Part shown: positions 17,614 through 26,877 of the stretch, piece by piece | Position numbering within the stretch: position 1 is the first letter of the stretch | Layout of the letters: each line of letters begins with the position of its first letter | Source of the DNA: Limosilactobacillus pontis | GTDB lineage: Bacteria > Bacillota > Bacilli > Lactobacillales > Lactobacillaceae | Assembly (NCBI RefSeq): GCF_002940945.1 | Contig: NZ_PNFV01000006.1 | Coordinates: forward strand, 59,892-123,891 | Direction of reading: 5' to 3' | DNA: 64,000 nucleotides | Notes under the pieces: generated by a model | Database searches by the model: none | What the model was told of the DNA's origin: nothing | The model's input: the letters and a program-made list of their open reading frames with translations, nothing else | Made by a program: the position numbers and the translations under genes

Positions 17614-18506
17614 ATCTCATCGTTTCCGCAATCGGTCAGGGGCTCCTCTGGGCACTCCTAGGACTAGGCCTCTACTTGACCTTTCGTATCCTCGATTTCT
17701 GTGACATGACCGTTGAAGGAACCTTCCCGCTCGGGGCCGCTACCGCGGTAACCGCAATCACCAATGGGATTGATCCCTTCCTAGCTACCCTGTTAGCCGT
17801 GTTGGCTGGGATGGTGGCGGGCCTGATTACCGGTCTTCTCTACACCAAGGGTAAGATTCCAAGCCTGCTAGCCGGTATTTTGACAATGACCGCCATCTAC
17901 TCCGTTAACCTGCGAATTATGGGCAAGTCCAACATTTCTCTGCTGGGCCAGCCGACCCTTTTCAACGGCGCCCTCCGCAACCTGCCCCAATACTTTGACA
18001 GTGTCACCCTCGGTTTCTTGGTCATTGTGGTCGTTACCATTCTGATGGTTCTCTTCTTGGCTACTGACTACGGACAGGCCTTCATTGCTACCGGCGACAA
18101 CCCGACGATGGCTAAGTCCCTGGGAATCCATACCGACAAGATGGTGATCGTCGGCCTGATGATCTCCAATGGAATGGTCGGTCTCTGTGGCGCCTTGATC
18201 GCTCAAAACAATGGTTACGCCGACATTAACATGGGAATTGGAACCATCGTCATTGCCCTGGCCTCAATCATTATCGGTGAAGTAGCCTTTGGTGAGTTAA
18301 CCCTCAACCAACGGCTGGTTGCCGTGACACTGGGGAGTATCATCTACCGGATCATTCTGCTGGCTGTTCTCCAGCTCGGCTTCTCCGCTAACGACCTCAA
18401 CCTGATCTCGTCCGTTGTTCTGGCTATTTGCATGATGATTCCGCAGTTTGAGCAACAGCTTAATATCAAGAAGCCAATTTTGAAGGAAGTGCGGCCACAT
18501 GAATAA
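17610..18506 (+). CDS. trpY: ABC transporter permease, TrpY-like
   Basis: 298 residues with about eight or nine membrane helices. MNLIVSAIGQGLLWALLGLG and TFRILDFCDMTVEGTFPLGAA are typical of the branched-chain-amino-acid-type permeases that pair with TrpX-like binding proteins. It overlaps trpX by 4 bp and trpZ by 8 bp, showing translational coupling of the three subunits. It should form a homodimeric channel in the cytoplasmic membrane. Confidence 0.85.
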   Translation: MNLIVSAIGQGLLWALLGLGLYLTFRILDFCDMTVEGTFPLGAATAVTAITNGIDPFLATLLAVLAGMVAGLITGLLYTKGKIPSLLAGILTMTAIYSVNLRIMGKSNISLLGQPTLFNGALRNLPQYFDSVTLGFLVIVVVTILMVLFLATDYGQAFIATGDNPTMAKSLGIHTDKMVIVGLMISNGMVGLCGALIAQNNGYADINMGIGTIVIALASIIIGEVAFGELTLNQRLVAVTLGSIIYRIILLAVLQLGFSANDLNLISSVVLAICMMIPQFEQQLNIKKPILKEVRPHE

Positions 18507-19263
18507 GACAATTTTGGAACTTAAAAACGTGCAGACCCTGGTCAACAAAGGTACTACCAACCAAACAATGATCCTAAAGGGGATCAACCTAGCAATCAAC
18601 GCAGGTGACTTCATCACGATTGTCGGCACGAACGGTGCTGGGAAGTCGACCCTTTTCAACGTCATCGGCGGGAACCTGCGCGCCGATAATGGCCAAATTT
18701 TCCATAACGGCCAAGACATCACTCGAACCAGTGAGGAGGACCGGACCGCCTTTCTCGCCCGCGTCTTTCAGGATCCCAAGCTGGGAACCGCCCCTCGGAT
18801 GACTGTCGCCGAAAATATGCTGCTAGCCACCAAGCGTGGTGAACACCGTCACCTATTTCCCCGTAAGCTTAAACAGAATATGGCCCGCTTCACCGAACTG
18901 GCAGCAACCATGAATAATGGTCTGGAAAACCGGATGACCACAGCGACTGGAGCACTCTCCGGTGGACAGCGTCAGGCGCTCAGTTTCCTGATGGCGACCC
19001 TGAAACGCCCTGATATACTGTTGCTGGATGAACACACCGCAGCCCTAGACCCCCATACCAGCCTAAGCCTCCTTCACGCCACTAATGAGCGGATCACCAA
19101 GGACCACCTGACGGCTCTGATGATCACCCATCACCTTGAAGACGCCCTTACCTATGGAAACCGGCTAATCGTTTTGAAGGATGGTCAGATCAAGGCTGAC
19201 TTCAAGGGGGAAGCCAAACAGTCTTTAACGACCGACAAGCTTTATCAATATTTTGAAGGCTAA
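18499..19263 (+). CDS. trpZ: ABC transporter ATPase, TrpZ-like
   Basis: 254 residues: one ABC domain with Walker A GTNGAGKST (about 44), Q-loop FQDPKLG (about 91), signature LSGGQRQAL (about 154), Walker B ILLLDEHTAALDP (about 172) and switch His in MITHHLEDA (about 213). The residue after the catalytic Glu is His rather than the usual Pro (DEHTA), a known variation of this family. It energises tryptophan uptake with the products of the two preceding genes. Confidence 0.88.
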   Translation: MNKTILELKNVQTLVNKGTTNQTMILKGINLAINAGDFITIVGTNGAGKSTLFNVIGGNLRADNGQIFHNGQDITRTSEEDRTAFLARVFQDPKLGTAPRMTVAENMLLATKRGEHRHLFPRKLKQNMARFTELAATMNNGLENRMTTATGALSGGQRQALSFLMATLKRPDILLLDEHTAALDPHTSLSLLHATNERITKDHLTALMITHHLEDALTYGNRLIVLKDGQIKADFKGEAKQSLTTDKLYQYFEG

Positions 19264-19265
19264 TA

Positions 19266-19305
19266 AAAATGAACGCCAGCATCACGCTAGCGTCCATTTT
19301 TATTT
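19266..19305 (+). terminator. Terminator of the trpXYZ-type operon
   Basis: AAAATGAACGCCAGC / GCTAGCGTCCATTTT stem followed by T-rich sequence; the minus strand could also be used for the convergent small gene. Confidence 0.8.
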
Positions 19306-19324
19306 CATGAGTTTTGGCTTGTAC

Positions 19325-19594
19325 TTAGGCAGCTTGCCACTTGTCGAGACGGCGAAGGTTCGTCCGGAATCCCTCCGCTGCCCGGTGGATCCATCGACTG
19401 AAGAAGTCCTGCCCCAGACTAAGCGGCCGTGACTTCTCCTCGCCATACTCGTTGAGGTAGACATTGCCATACTGATCTAAGTAGCCGAACTTGTGCTGGT
19501 CAATCTCAAAAAGATCGGTCGTCTCCCCCGTCTTTTGCGGATCAACCTTCACTTGGTTTTTCTTCATAATCTCAAATAAATCCTTGCTTGTCAT
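19325..19594 (-). CDS. Small hypothetical protein, 89 aa
   Basis: Not recognised. It is soluble, charged and Gln/Glu-rich, with a short beta-like repeat around FGYLDQYGNVYLNEYGEE in the middle and an Arg/Trp-rich helical C-terminus. The start has GGGAGCGGTGA upstream. It is divergent from the next small gene and convergent with trpZ. Conserved length and a good ribosome site support a real gene; no function is offered. Confidence 0.6.
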   Translation of the reverse strand: MTSKDLFEIMKKNQVKVDPQKTGETTDLFEIDQHKFGYLDQYGNVYLNEYGEEKSRPLSLGQDFFSRWIHRAAEGFRTNLRRLDKWQAA

Positions 19595-19684
19595 TACTTC
19601 ACCGCTCCCTTCCTGTTTTCATTGTAGTCCGCTACCGGACAAACGTTAAGTTTCGCGGTATGATGAAGGACGAGGTGATACGCG

Positions 19685-19921
19685 ATGAAAACAAATACCT
19701 ATGATGAACTAATCTCCTGGCTGCACGGCCGCGACTACGACCTGACCACTGCTGGTACTCAGCTACGGCTATCTCGATCCGGCAAGGTCATGGCGGTTGT
19801 GACCCCGCCTGACCGCTATCAGGTCCAAGACGTCGATCTGACCTTTAATGAGTGGGTCGAATTCAATAAGTGCCTGCGTAACATCCGCCACTACCTGCTG
19901 GCAAATGGCCAGACCGAATGA
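19685..19921 (+). CDS. Small hypothetical protein, 78 aa
   Basis: Not recognised. ATG at 19685 follows GAGGTGAT at 7 nt. The protein begins with an amphipathic helix (TYDELISWLHGRDYD), then a beta-like segment (LRLSRSGKVMAVVTPPDRYQV) and a C-terminal helix. No membrane segment. It is monocistronic; the 230 bp after it hold two GC-rich inverted repeats (AATGGCC/GGCCATT at 19961-20000, CAGCGC/GCGCTG at 20105-20140) without clear T-runs, and nothing else recognisable. Confidence 0.6.
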   Translation: MKTNTYDELISWLHGRDYDLTTAGTQLRLSRSGKVMAVVTPPDRYQVQDVDLTFNEWVEFNKCLRNIRHYLLANGQTE

Positions 19922-20153
19922 CGATAAAAAGCTGGGCCTTTATCAAGCAACATAGTAAACAAATGGCCTTCATGCCCGGTAAAGCCGAGCTGAGGGCCAT
20001 TCGTACTTGCAAAAGCATGAAAGCAAGATCATATAAATAACTTCTGTCACGCTGCTTGCCTTTCAAACGTTATATCAAAAATTTGGAGAAATGCTTTACA
20101 GCATCAGCGCGGCCTTAATTAGTCGTTCAGGGCGCTGAAAAGCTCCCCTTCTC

Positions 20154-22556
20154 TTACCACTCGTAATCCGTTGGGTCCTGTAAACCACGGCCAGTTGCCT
20201 TGTCCAACATAATCCGCTGTTCAAAATGGGCCACGTTCCGTTTTGTCGCTTTGACCATGTCAGGGTTAACCGAAACATAGTCGATCCCACTCTGGATCAG
20301 GAAGTTGGTGAATTCTGGGTATTCGGATGGCGCCTGACCACAGATCGAAACGGTCCGGCCATCACGGTGAGCCACCTTGATTAAGTGGCGAATAGCCCGC
20401 TTAACAGCCAAGTTCCGCTCGTCAAAGAGGCTGGCCACCGTGTCGTTGTTCCGGTCACAACCGAGGATCAGCATTGCCAGATCGTTGGAGCCGATCGAAT
20501 ATCCATCAACAAACTCGTTGAACTGGTCAGCAAGGATGATGTTAGACGGGATCTCAGCCATCATGTAAACCTTAAAGTCAGCGCTCCGCACCAGACCTTG
20601 GTCTCGAATGATTGCCGTGACCTTTTGAGCCTCGTCAACCGTCCGGACAAACGGGATCATGACGTTGAGGTTCTTCAATCCGAACTCTTCCCGCACCTTC
20701 TTGACAGCGGCCAGTTCCAACTTAAAGGCATCAATATACTTTGGATCATAGTAACGGGAAGCCCCCCGCCAGCCAAGCAAGTCGGCAGGTTCATGCGGCT
20801 CGTATTTTTCACCACCCTTGAGTTTCCGGTACTCACCCGACTTAAAATCTGATAGCCGAAGAATTACCGGCCGCGGTGCCATCGCCCGGGCAACCTTGCT
20901 TACCCCGTCAGCCAGCATGGTGACAACTTTCTCAGGGTGCCCCTGCTCAATCAGGGAAAGCGGGTGTTCATGAATGTAGGTAGTCCAGAGGAACTCTTCT
21001 CGCATCAGGCCAATTCCATCGGCGGGGAGACTGGCGTACTTCTCCGCCAGATCCGGGTCACCAAGGTTCATCATGACCCCGGTGGCAGTTGGAGCAAAGG
21101 TCTCTGCCGCAACAACCTGGTCACCAGCTGAACTGGTCACAGTCGGCTTCTTGAGAAGAGCATCCACTCTACCTTGGTAGACCACCCCATTCTTAGCATC
21201 AACCGTTACCACGTCGCCATTCTTGAAGACGTCAGTTGCAGCCTTGCCCCGACTCTTGGTGCCCACAATACATGGAATCTGCATTTCCCGGGAAACGATC
21301 GCTGCATGGCAGGTCATCCCCCCGTTATTAGTAATGATTCCGGCGGCCTTCTTCATTGCTGGCACCCAGTCTGGTGAAGTCATCAAAGTAACCAGAACCT
21401 CACCAGCCTTAAACTCGTCAATGTCCTTTGGGCTAGCAATCACATGAACTACCCCGCTGGCCACTCCGGGACTGGCTGGTAATCCTCGAACAGCAACCTT
21501 CGCGTCACTCTCTGCAACCACGTTATCATCCCCCGTCGTTTGTGCATGTTTCTCCTTATTGCGCTGTGACCAGACTGTCTCGGGCCGGGCCTGAACGAGC
21601 CAAAGCTTATTGGTGTTAGCATCTAGGGCAAACTCCATGTCCATGTAGCAACCATAGTGCTGCTCAATCTGCTTAACATAGCCGGCCAGCTCCAAAACCT
21701 GCTCATCGGTTAGAACCGGTTTGTCCGCCAGATCAGCGGGAACTTCTTGCTCCCTGGTCCCGCCATCCGGCAGCCGGACCAGTTCGATCGGCTTGGTCGT
21801 GATATTGCGTGTGACAATCTTCATCGACTCCTTGTCAACGACAAAGTGATCCGGAGTCACCTTCCCCAAGACGATATACTCGCCTAGGCCGTAAATAGCG
21901 TCGATCACAATCTTGCTATCATCCCCATTGGTCACGTCGACAGAGAACATGATTCCGGAAGCCTTAGAAAAGACCATCATCTGAACAGCCGCTGACAGGG
22001 CTACTTTATCATATGGAAAATGCTGCTTGTGTCGGTAATAGGTTGCCCGATCAGTGAAAAGCGAAGCATAACACTGCTGGACACAGCTAACCACGTCATC
22101 AACACCGTGAATGTTCAGGTAAGACTCCTGCTGGCCAGCAAAGGAGGCATTGGGCAGGTCTTCGGCCGTGGCTGACGATCGGATCGCCACGAAAGGATTA
22201 TCCTGCCCCATCCGCTTGGCCAGGTCCAGGTAGGCCTGCTTGATGTCGTTGGCCAGGTCATCGGGCATCTGGACCCCGGTAATCAGGTCCCGAATCTTAG
22301 CACAGGCAGTGTGAAGCTCATCAGCGTCCTCATAATCCGTAATTTGTTCTAACAGAGCATTGACCTGATCGTTCACCCCCGTGGATTCCATGAAGTAACG
22401 GTAGGCGTGGGCTGTGGTCGCAAAGCCATAGGGTACCGGTACATCCATGGACGAGGTCATCTCCCCCAGTGATGAGGACTTCCCACCCACCAGGTTGACA
22501 TCCTGACGGTGGAGCTCATCAAACCAGAGAACGTTAGCAGTTTCGCGATTACTCAT
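20154..22556 (-). CDS. ppsA: Phosphoenolpyruvate synthase
   Basis: 800 residues, full family length. The N-terminal PEP/pyruvate-binding domain shows GGKSSSLGEM and VAIRSSATAEDLPNASFAGQQES. The swivelling phosphohistidine domain has GGMTCHAAIVSRE (His about 421). The C-terminal TIM barrel carries LPADGIGLMREEFLW and ends with CGQAPSEYPEF. It converts pyruvate, ATP and water to PEP, AMP and phosphate, a gluconeogenic step unusual for a fermenter living on sugars. A cre site lies between its promoter region and start, consistent with glucose repression. Start ATG follows AGAGGAGGTAG. Confidence 0.92.
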   Translation of the reverse strand: MSNRETANVLWFDELHRQDVNLVGGKSSSLGEMTSSMDVPVPYGFATTAHAYRYFMESTGVNDQVNALLEQITDYEDADELHTACAKIRDLITGVQMPDDLANDIKQAYLDLAKRMGQDNPFVAIRSSATAEDLPNASFAGQQESYLNIHGVDDVVSCVQQCYASLFTDRATYYRHKQHFPYDKVALSAAVQMMVFSKASGIMFSVDVTNGDDSKIVIDAIYGLGEYIVLGKVTPDHFVVDKESMKIVTRNITTKPIELVRLPDGGTREQEVPADLADKPVLTDEQVLELAGYVKQIEQHYGCYMDMEFALDANTNKLWLVQARPETVWSQRNKEKHAQTTGDDNVVAESDAKVAVRGLPASPGVASGVVHVIASPKDIDEFKAGEVLVTLMTSPDWVPAMKKAAGIITNNGGMTCHAAIVSREMQIPCIVGTKSRGKAATDVFKNGDVVTVDAKNGVVYQGRVDALLKKPTVTSSAGDQVVAAETFAPTATGVMMNLGDPDLAEKYASLPADGIGLMREEFLWTTYIHEHPLSLIEQGHPEKVVTMLADGVSKVARAMAPRPVILRLSDFKSGEYRKLKGGEKYEPHEPADLLGWRGASRYYDPKYIDAFKLELAAVKKVREEFGLKNLNVMIPFVRTVDEAQKVTAIIRDQGLVRSADFKVYMMAEIPSNIILADQFNEFVDGYSIGSNDLAMLILGCDRNNDTVASLFDERNLAVKRAIRHLIKVAHRDGRTVSICGQAPSEYPEFTNFLIQSGIDYVSVNPDMVKATKRNVAHFEQRIMLDKATGRGLQDPTDYEW

Positions 22557-22583
22557 AATAAGCTACCTCCTCTAGATAATCCT

Positions 22584-22597
22584 TGCAAGCGTTTCCA
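22584..22597. promoter_or_regulatory. cre site upstream of ppsA
   Basis: On the minus strand TGGAAACGCTTGCA matches the CcpA operator TGNAANCGNWNNCA at every defined position. It lies 28 bp upstream of the ppsA start, downstream of a likely -10 (TAAAAT), which suggests a roadblock type of repression. Confidence 0.65.
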
Positions 22598-22692
22598 ACT
22601 ACACTTATATTTTACCCCATGTTCAGCCCAAATACGGCGATACTATTAATAATTCGTTGCTTCTTATAACACATTTAATTAATTGTCGTTAT

Positions 22693-22731
22693 AAAAAGGC
22701 CGACCAGGAAAGCATGATCCTGATCGGCACG
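22693..22731 (-). terminator. Terminator after trxA
   Basis: GGCCGACCAGG / CCTGATCGGC stem, with CTTTTTA following on the minus strand. Confidence 0.8.
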
Positions 22732-22736
22732 GTTAA

Positions 22737-23054
22737 TTATTCAGCGATTTTACGTTCAAAGTAGTGGGCCAGCTTATCTACCGGGTAAACCCCGGTCACC
22801 TTTTCCTTGGCCTGGCCGTTACGGAAGAGAACCAGACTTGGTACGCTCATGACGTGGTAACGCTGAGCGATGTCCTGGTTACCGTCCACGTTGAAACGGA
22901 CAAATTTAATCTGATCATCATAACGTTGTTCGAGTTTCGTCATGATCGGCTCCATCATCTTGCAAGGGCCGCACCAAGGAGCCCAGAAGTCGACGACCGT
23001 CAGCGGACCAGCAACCTGTTGGGCAAAATCTACCGCCGTTGCCTCGATTGCCAT
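22737..23054 (-). CDS. trxA: Thioredoxin
   Basis: 105 residues, full length, with the active site WAPWCGPCK (Cys 28 and Cys 31 region), the cis-proline loop SVPSL and the ending typical of TrxA. It reduces disulfides in the cytoplasm with electrons from thioredoxin reductase. It begins 3 bp after the TerC gene, so the two form an operon. Confidence 0.93.
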   Translation of the reverse strand: MAIEATAVDFAQQVAGPLTVVDFWAPWCGPCKMMEPIMTKLEQRYDDQIKFVRFNVDGNQDIAQRYHVMSVPSLVLFRNGQAKEKVTGVYPVDKLAHYFERKIAE

Positions 23055-23057
23055 AGT

Positions 23058-23813
23058 TTATTCCTCCTTTTGCTTTGTCTTACGCCGGACGAAGTGAATG
23101 ACGATCGTCAAAACGAAGATAAAAAGCATGAACATTCCAAAGATATCAGCCGGAATTTCAACATCGATTGCCGGAATCGTTAGGAACAGCTTGATGGCGA
23201 TGATAAAGATCAACACGTAAGCCATCGGTTCCAATTCTGGAATCTTACGCATCAAGCGCATGATAATCTCCGCAATTCCCCGCATACAGGCAATCCCGAT
23301 CAAGCCACCAATCAGCACAATCACTGGATTGGGCGAAATAGCAAGGGAAGCCAACACGGAATCGACAGAGAAAATGATATCCATAAATTCAATTTGAGCG
23401 ACAACCGACCAGAAACGCTTCCGCCCAGTCAGGCTGCTGGCCCGATTGCGGACCTTGCGCAGTGGTCGCTTGCCAAAGAACTTGTTGTGGAAGAAACGGT
23501 AGACCAGGTAGATCAGGTAAGCGGCCCCAATCACCTTAATCTCCCAAAAATTGATCAAGTAGGTTCCAATCCCAATGATCAAGAAGCGAAAGAGGTACGA
23601 ACCCCAGATGCCGTAGAATAATGATTCTTCCTGTTCCTTCAGTGTCGGTAGTACTCGTGTTTGGGCAGCCAGTACAACTGCATTGTCAACTGAGAGCAGA
23701 CATTCGATCATTACCAATGAAAGAATGATCAGCCAGTCCTGGCCGGATGTAATAACCATTGCCCAGTTATGTGGATCAAAGAACGGTCCATATAACTTTT
23801 CTAAAAGTGACAA
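23058..23813 (-). CDS. TerC-family integral membrane protein
   Basis: 251 residues, seven or eight helices. Two acidic repeats characteristic of TerC/YjbE-type proteins are visible: ECLLSVDNAVVLA (about 37-49) and DIIFSVDSVLASLA (about 144-157). Members are linked to metal (Mn2+) export or metallation of secreted proteins at the membrane; which applies here is not known. The downstream thioredoxin gene is in the same transcript. Start follows AAAGGGGGACACT. Confidence 0.82.
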   Translation of the reverse strand: MSLLEKLYGPFFDPHNWAMVITSGQDWLIILSLVMIECLLSVDNAVVLAAQTRVLPTLKEQEESLFYGIWGSYLFRFLIIGIGTYLINFWEIKVIGAAYLIYLVYRFFHNKFFGKRPLRKVRNRASSLTGRKRFWSVVAQIEFMDIIFSVDSVLASLAISPNPVIVLIGGLIGIACMRGIAEIIMRLMRKIPELEPMAYVLIFIIAIKLFLTIPAIDVEIPADIFGMFMLFIFVLTIVIHFVRRKTKQKEE

Positions 23814-23846
23814 TTAGTGTCCCCCTTTGATTAAATTTTTATCTAC

Positions 23847-24761
23847 CTAACTCAACTTGTATTTTACCAGATATTTCTGGAAATAGGTGGGTAATGGCGC
23901 CACTATTTCACGTTTTTGCATGGTAAATGGGATTACCAACCTCTGGCGGTCCCCGTGAAGGAGCATCTGCTCAGGGGAATTACGGTTGTAGATCGGGTCA
24001 CCGACGATCGGGTGTCCACTGTGGGCCAGGTGAACCCGCAGCTGGTGGGTCCGACCCGTCGCCAGACGCAAGCGGACAAGGGAACGCTGGCTGGTGGCGG
24101 CCAGGCTCTGGTAATAAGTCAACGTTGGCTGGGCGCACAGGCCATTGACCGCCCGCCACCGGGGATCTACGGGATCACGGCCGATCGGCCAATCCCAGCT
24201 GCCTGATCCCGTCAGCCGGCCCTCAACTACCGCCAAATATTCCCGATGGATCTGGCCAGCGGCGATTAGACGGTTAAGAATCGGGACAACGATTGGATTC
24301 TTGGCAACAATCAATGCCCCACTAGTTTGAAGATCAAGACGGTGGACCATGTAGGCCCCGTCGTTACTCCCTGCCAGGTAGCCAGCCACGTCATTCATCA
24401 CCGTACCGGTTTCTCCCGCTACATTAGGGTGACTCTTCTGCCCCCGCGGCTTGTTGACCACCAGGAGATCACGGTTCTCAAACAGAATTGTCAATTGGGG
24501 ATTAACAGTTGGCTGATAGTCGTTGGCGGCTGGTGTTCGAACCTCATCGCCATTAAAAAGAAGATCAATCCGATCACCAGCGTGGACCAGTTTATTGACC
24601 GGCTGATAACGTCCATTGACCAAGACATGCTGACGGCGACGCAGATAGTGAATCAAACGATCCGGCAATAGCCACTGCTGGTGGAGGAGTTCACGTAGCG
24701 GCCGACTCGGCTGATCAAGAGACAGAACCTCGGTAAGGTGCCAGCGAACTGCAGCAGTCAT
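23847..24761 (-). CDS. RluA-family pseudouridine synthase
   Basis: 304 residues. An S4-like N-terminal part (about 15-70) precedes the catalytic domain with MVHRLDLQTSGAL (catalytic Asp in HRLD, about 140), then GRTHQLRVHLAHSGHPIVGDPIY (about 240). It isomerises uridines in rRNA or tRNA. Target (RluD, RluC or YjbO-like) cannot be assigned by eye. Its start abuts the stop of the upstream BSH-family gene, indicating translational coupling. Confidence 0.87.
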   Translation of the reverse strand: MTAAVRWHLTEVLSLDQPSRPLRELLHQQWLLPDRLIHYLRRRQHVLVNGRYQPVNKLVHAGDRIDLLFNGDEVRTPAANDYQPTVNPQLTILFENRDLLVVNKPRGQKSHPNVAGETGTVMNDVAGYLAGSNDGAYMVHRLDLQTSGALIVAKNPIVVPILNRLIAAGQIHREYLAVVEGRLTGSGSWDWPIGRDPVDPRWRAVNGLCAQPTLTYYQSLAATSQRSLVRLRLATGRTHQLRVHLAHSGHPIVGDPIYNRNSPEQMLLHGDRQRLVIPFTMQKREIVAPLPTYFQKYLVKYKLS

Positions 24762-25739
24762 CTACTTCACCTCCCGGACGGTCAGCCGGTCGGGTACGTG
24801 GTAGACCTTGGGCTTAGTCCACTCAAGCATGTCATCGGTCAGCTGAAGCTTGGTAATATCGCCCCGGTGATAGGATTGAAAGTAGTAGCTGCGACTCTCA
24901 GCCACCGTCACGGCCCGGTAAACGGAGTAGGTCCGCTGGTGGCGGCGATTCTGTGGCACGGTTACGCTGTCCAGCAAGTGCCACTCGCTGACCAGCCCAG
25001 CGGCTTCATCGGCGGGCACATCGGAACGTTCCTTCAGGTAGGCGGCTCGGATAAAACGAGCACTCGGCGAATAGTAGCCAGGTGGATTGGCCTTTCCCGA
25101 AAGGCGGCCAGTCGTCACCCGGGGTGTATTCAGTGGTACTCGACCTGCACGAAAGTCGGCAGTAAAGTCCACATAACGTTCCATCTGAGCCAGCTGACGG
25201 GCAAAATCAGGGCTATTAGTCACCACCCCCAGAGGATTCTCAATCACCTTCAACGGCGTCTGACTCGGCTCAATCACCACAACCCGGCCGGTACGGTCAG
25301 CCAGGACGAAGTGAAGTTCCGGTTTGCCGTACTTGGTATCACTATTCAATTCACTCATCAGCTCAACGTCATCCAGGTGGTCAGCCAGGTCCTGGATCGA
25401 CCGGAAGTTCCCCAGGGCCCAAAAGATGAACTCATAAGCGGCCAGCTGGACCTTATCAGCCCGGCGTGCATCCTGGTAATGGACCCCGTTATCAAAGGTC
25501 AATTTCTGAGCCATCAACCCATACTCATTGACTCCATCAGAGACATCAATCCGGCTGGCAGACAGACTGCCCCCACCAACCATCGCATACCGGTTCTCGT
25601 ACACCCGGTGGTCAAAGGCAGTCGCCCACCGGAAGTGCCGAGGGACAAAGAGTGGTGAAACGGCAAGGGTTGGCCAGTCCATCGTTCGTGCCAATAAGTG
25701 GGTATGGTCGCCAGTCACCTGGTAGATGCTGGTACACAT
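24762..25739 (-). CDS. Choloylglycine hydrolase family (bile salt hydrolase / penicillin V acylase)
   Basis: 325 residues. The Ntn-hydrolase nucleophile Cys 2 follows Met directly (MCTS), which is exposed after Met removal. ARTMDW gives the conserved Arg and Asp, GVNEYGLMAQKL and VVTNSPDF give the oxyanion-hole Asn regions, and a late Arg follows (about 228). The family deconjugates bile salts or cleaves penicillin V and N-acyl homoserine lactones; which activity this copy has is open. It lies upstream of, and touching, the pseudouridine synthase gene. Confidence 0.82.
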   Translation of the reverse strand: MCTSIYQVTGDHTHLLARTMDWPTLAVSPLFVPRHFRWATAFDHRVYENRYAMVGGGSLSASRIDVSDGVNEYGLMAQKLTFDNGVHYQDARRADKVQLAAYEFIFWALGNFRSIQDLADHLDDVELMSELNSDTKYGKPELHFVLADRTGRVVVIEPSQTPLKVIENPLGVVTNSPDFARQLAQMERYVDFTADFRAGRVPLNTPRVTTGRLSGKANPPGYYSPSARFIRAAYLKERSDVPADEAAGLVSEWHLLDSVTVPQNRRHQRTYSVYRAVTVAESRSYYFQSYHRGDITKLQLTDDMLEWTKPKVYHVPDRLTVREVK

Positions 25740-25897
25740 TGCACATCATTTCCCTTCCTTAATCTTTTCTCTATTCTAAATTATTTCCCGGGGAATACAC
25801 CAGCATTTTAATCGCGCCTAACAGGGTGGCTTTACTTTTCCGGTCAAAAAGAGTTGAATAGTAGTTACAAGATTACAGAATGAGAAGGTGAAGTGCG

Positions 25898-26815
25898 TTG
25901 TTGAGTACCGAAGAAATTAATGACCGCAGCAAATGGATCAGTGTCTTTGAACCCCTCCCCCGGGAACGAGAAGACCTAATCAAGAAGTACGAGGTTACAA
26001 AGGAACTGCTCGACTACGCAATTGACCCCTACGAAAAGGCGCGGGTAGAAGTCGATCCAGATGCTGGTGTGACCCTGCTGATCTTCGACGTCTACGTACC
26101 GACCCACGCCGTCACCGCCCCGCAAACCGCCCCGATCGGCATCATGCTGACAGCGAACAATATCATCACCTTCACCAATGCCAAGACCAACTTTGTTAAT
26201 GGAATTATCGCTAACCAGTTGCGGATCCTGAAACGGCGTGCTCCAATCACCGATAAGCTTAACCTGGTCTTTCCCATTCTCTATCGCCTGTGTACCAACT
26301 ACTTTGGTCCCCTTCGGCGGGTCGATCGACAGCGCCAGCAAATCCAGCGTAATCTGCAGCGCCGGACGGGGCGCAAGGCGATCAGTGAATTCATGGAGAT
26401 TGAAACCGGCCTGGTATATATTCTGACCTCACTTAAGGGAAACGTCTCCTTATTGGAAGAGTTTAAGCGCCGCTATGCTGGCAAGATGTCGACCCGGCAA
26501 AACAACGACCTGGACGACGTCATTGTCGAAGCGCAGCAGGGGCTGGAAATGGCCCAGATGACATCAGATGTCTCCGAGCGGGTATCAAATGCCTACAGTA
26601 AAGTGATTGATAGTGACCTAAACCAGACGATGAAATACCTGACCATTTACTCAATCGTCCTCTCGGTACCGACCATCGTTTCTGGTTTCTATGGTGAAAA
26701 CGTCAAGCTTCCTCTTGCTGACGGTCAATACTCATGGGTCTTCACGATCGCCATCACCCTAGTCTTAATGGTGGCCTCAGCAATCTTCATGATTACCCGT
26801 CACTGGTGGAAGTAG
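25898..26815 (+). CDS. CorA-family divalent cation channel
   Basis: 305 residues: a large cytoplasmic N-terminal funnel, a long helix (about 170-250) and two C-terminal membrane helices. The signature before the last pair is GFYGENV, where the usual CorA selectivity motif is GMN. The terminus ITRHWWK is positively charged as expected. It should conduct Mg2+ or another divalent ion. Start is one of two consecutive TTG codons (25898 or 25901) after GAGAAGGTGAAG. A bidirectional terminator separates it from the convergent CDF gene. Confidence 0.85.
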   Translation: MLSTEEINDRSKWISVFEPLPREREDLIKKYEVTKELLDYAIDPYEKARVEVDPDAGVTLLIFDVYVPTHAVTAPQTAPIGIMLTANNIITFTNAKTNFVNGIIANQLRILKRRAPITDKLNLVFPILYRLCTNYFGPLRRVDRQRQQIQRNLQRRTGRKAISEFMEIETGLVYILTSLKGNVSLLEEFKRRYAGKMSTRQNNDLDDVIVEAQQGLEMAQMTSDVSERVSNAYSKVIDSDLNQTMKYLTIYSIVLSVPTIVSGFYGENVKLPLADGQYSWVFTIAITLVLMVASAIFMITRHWWK

Positions 26816-26826
26816 CAAACATAATA

Positions 26827-26877
26827 ATAAATGGGTCCCAACAGTCATATAAACGGCCGTTGGGACCCAAATTATTT
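26827..26877. terminator. Bidirectional terminator
   Basis: TGGGTCCCAAC / GTTGGGACCCA stem with AT-rich flanks between corA-like and CDF genes. Confidence 0.85.

Noticed and set aside
19863..20066. Minus-strand 67-codon frame downstream of the 78-aa gene
   Set aside because: Overlaps the real gene's 3' end, lacks a ribosome site and runs through GC-rich inverted repeats.
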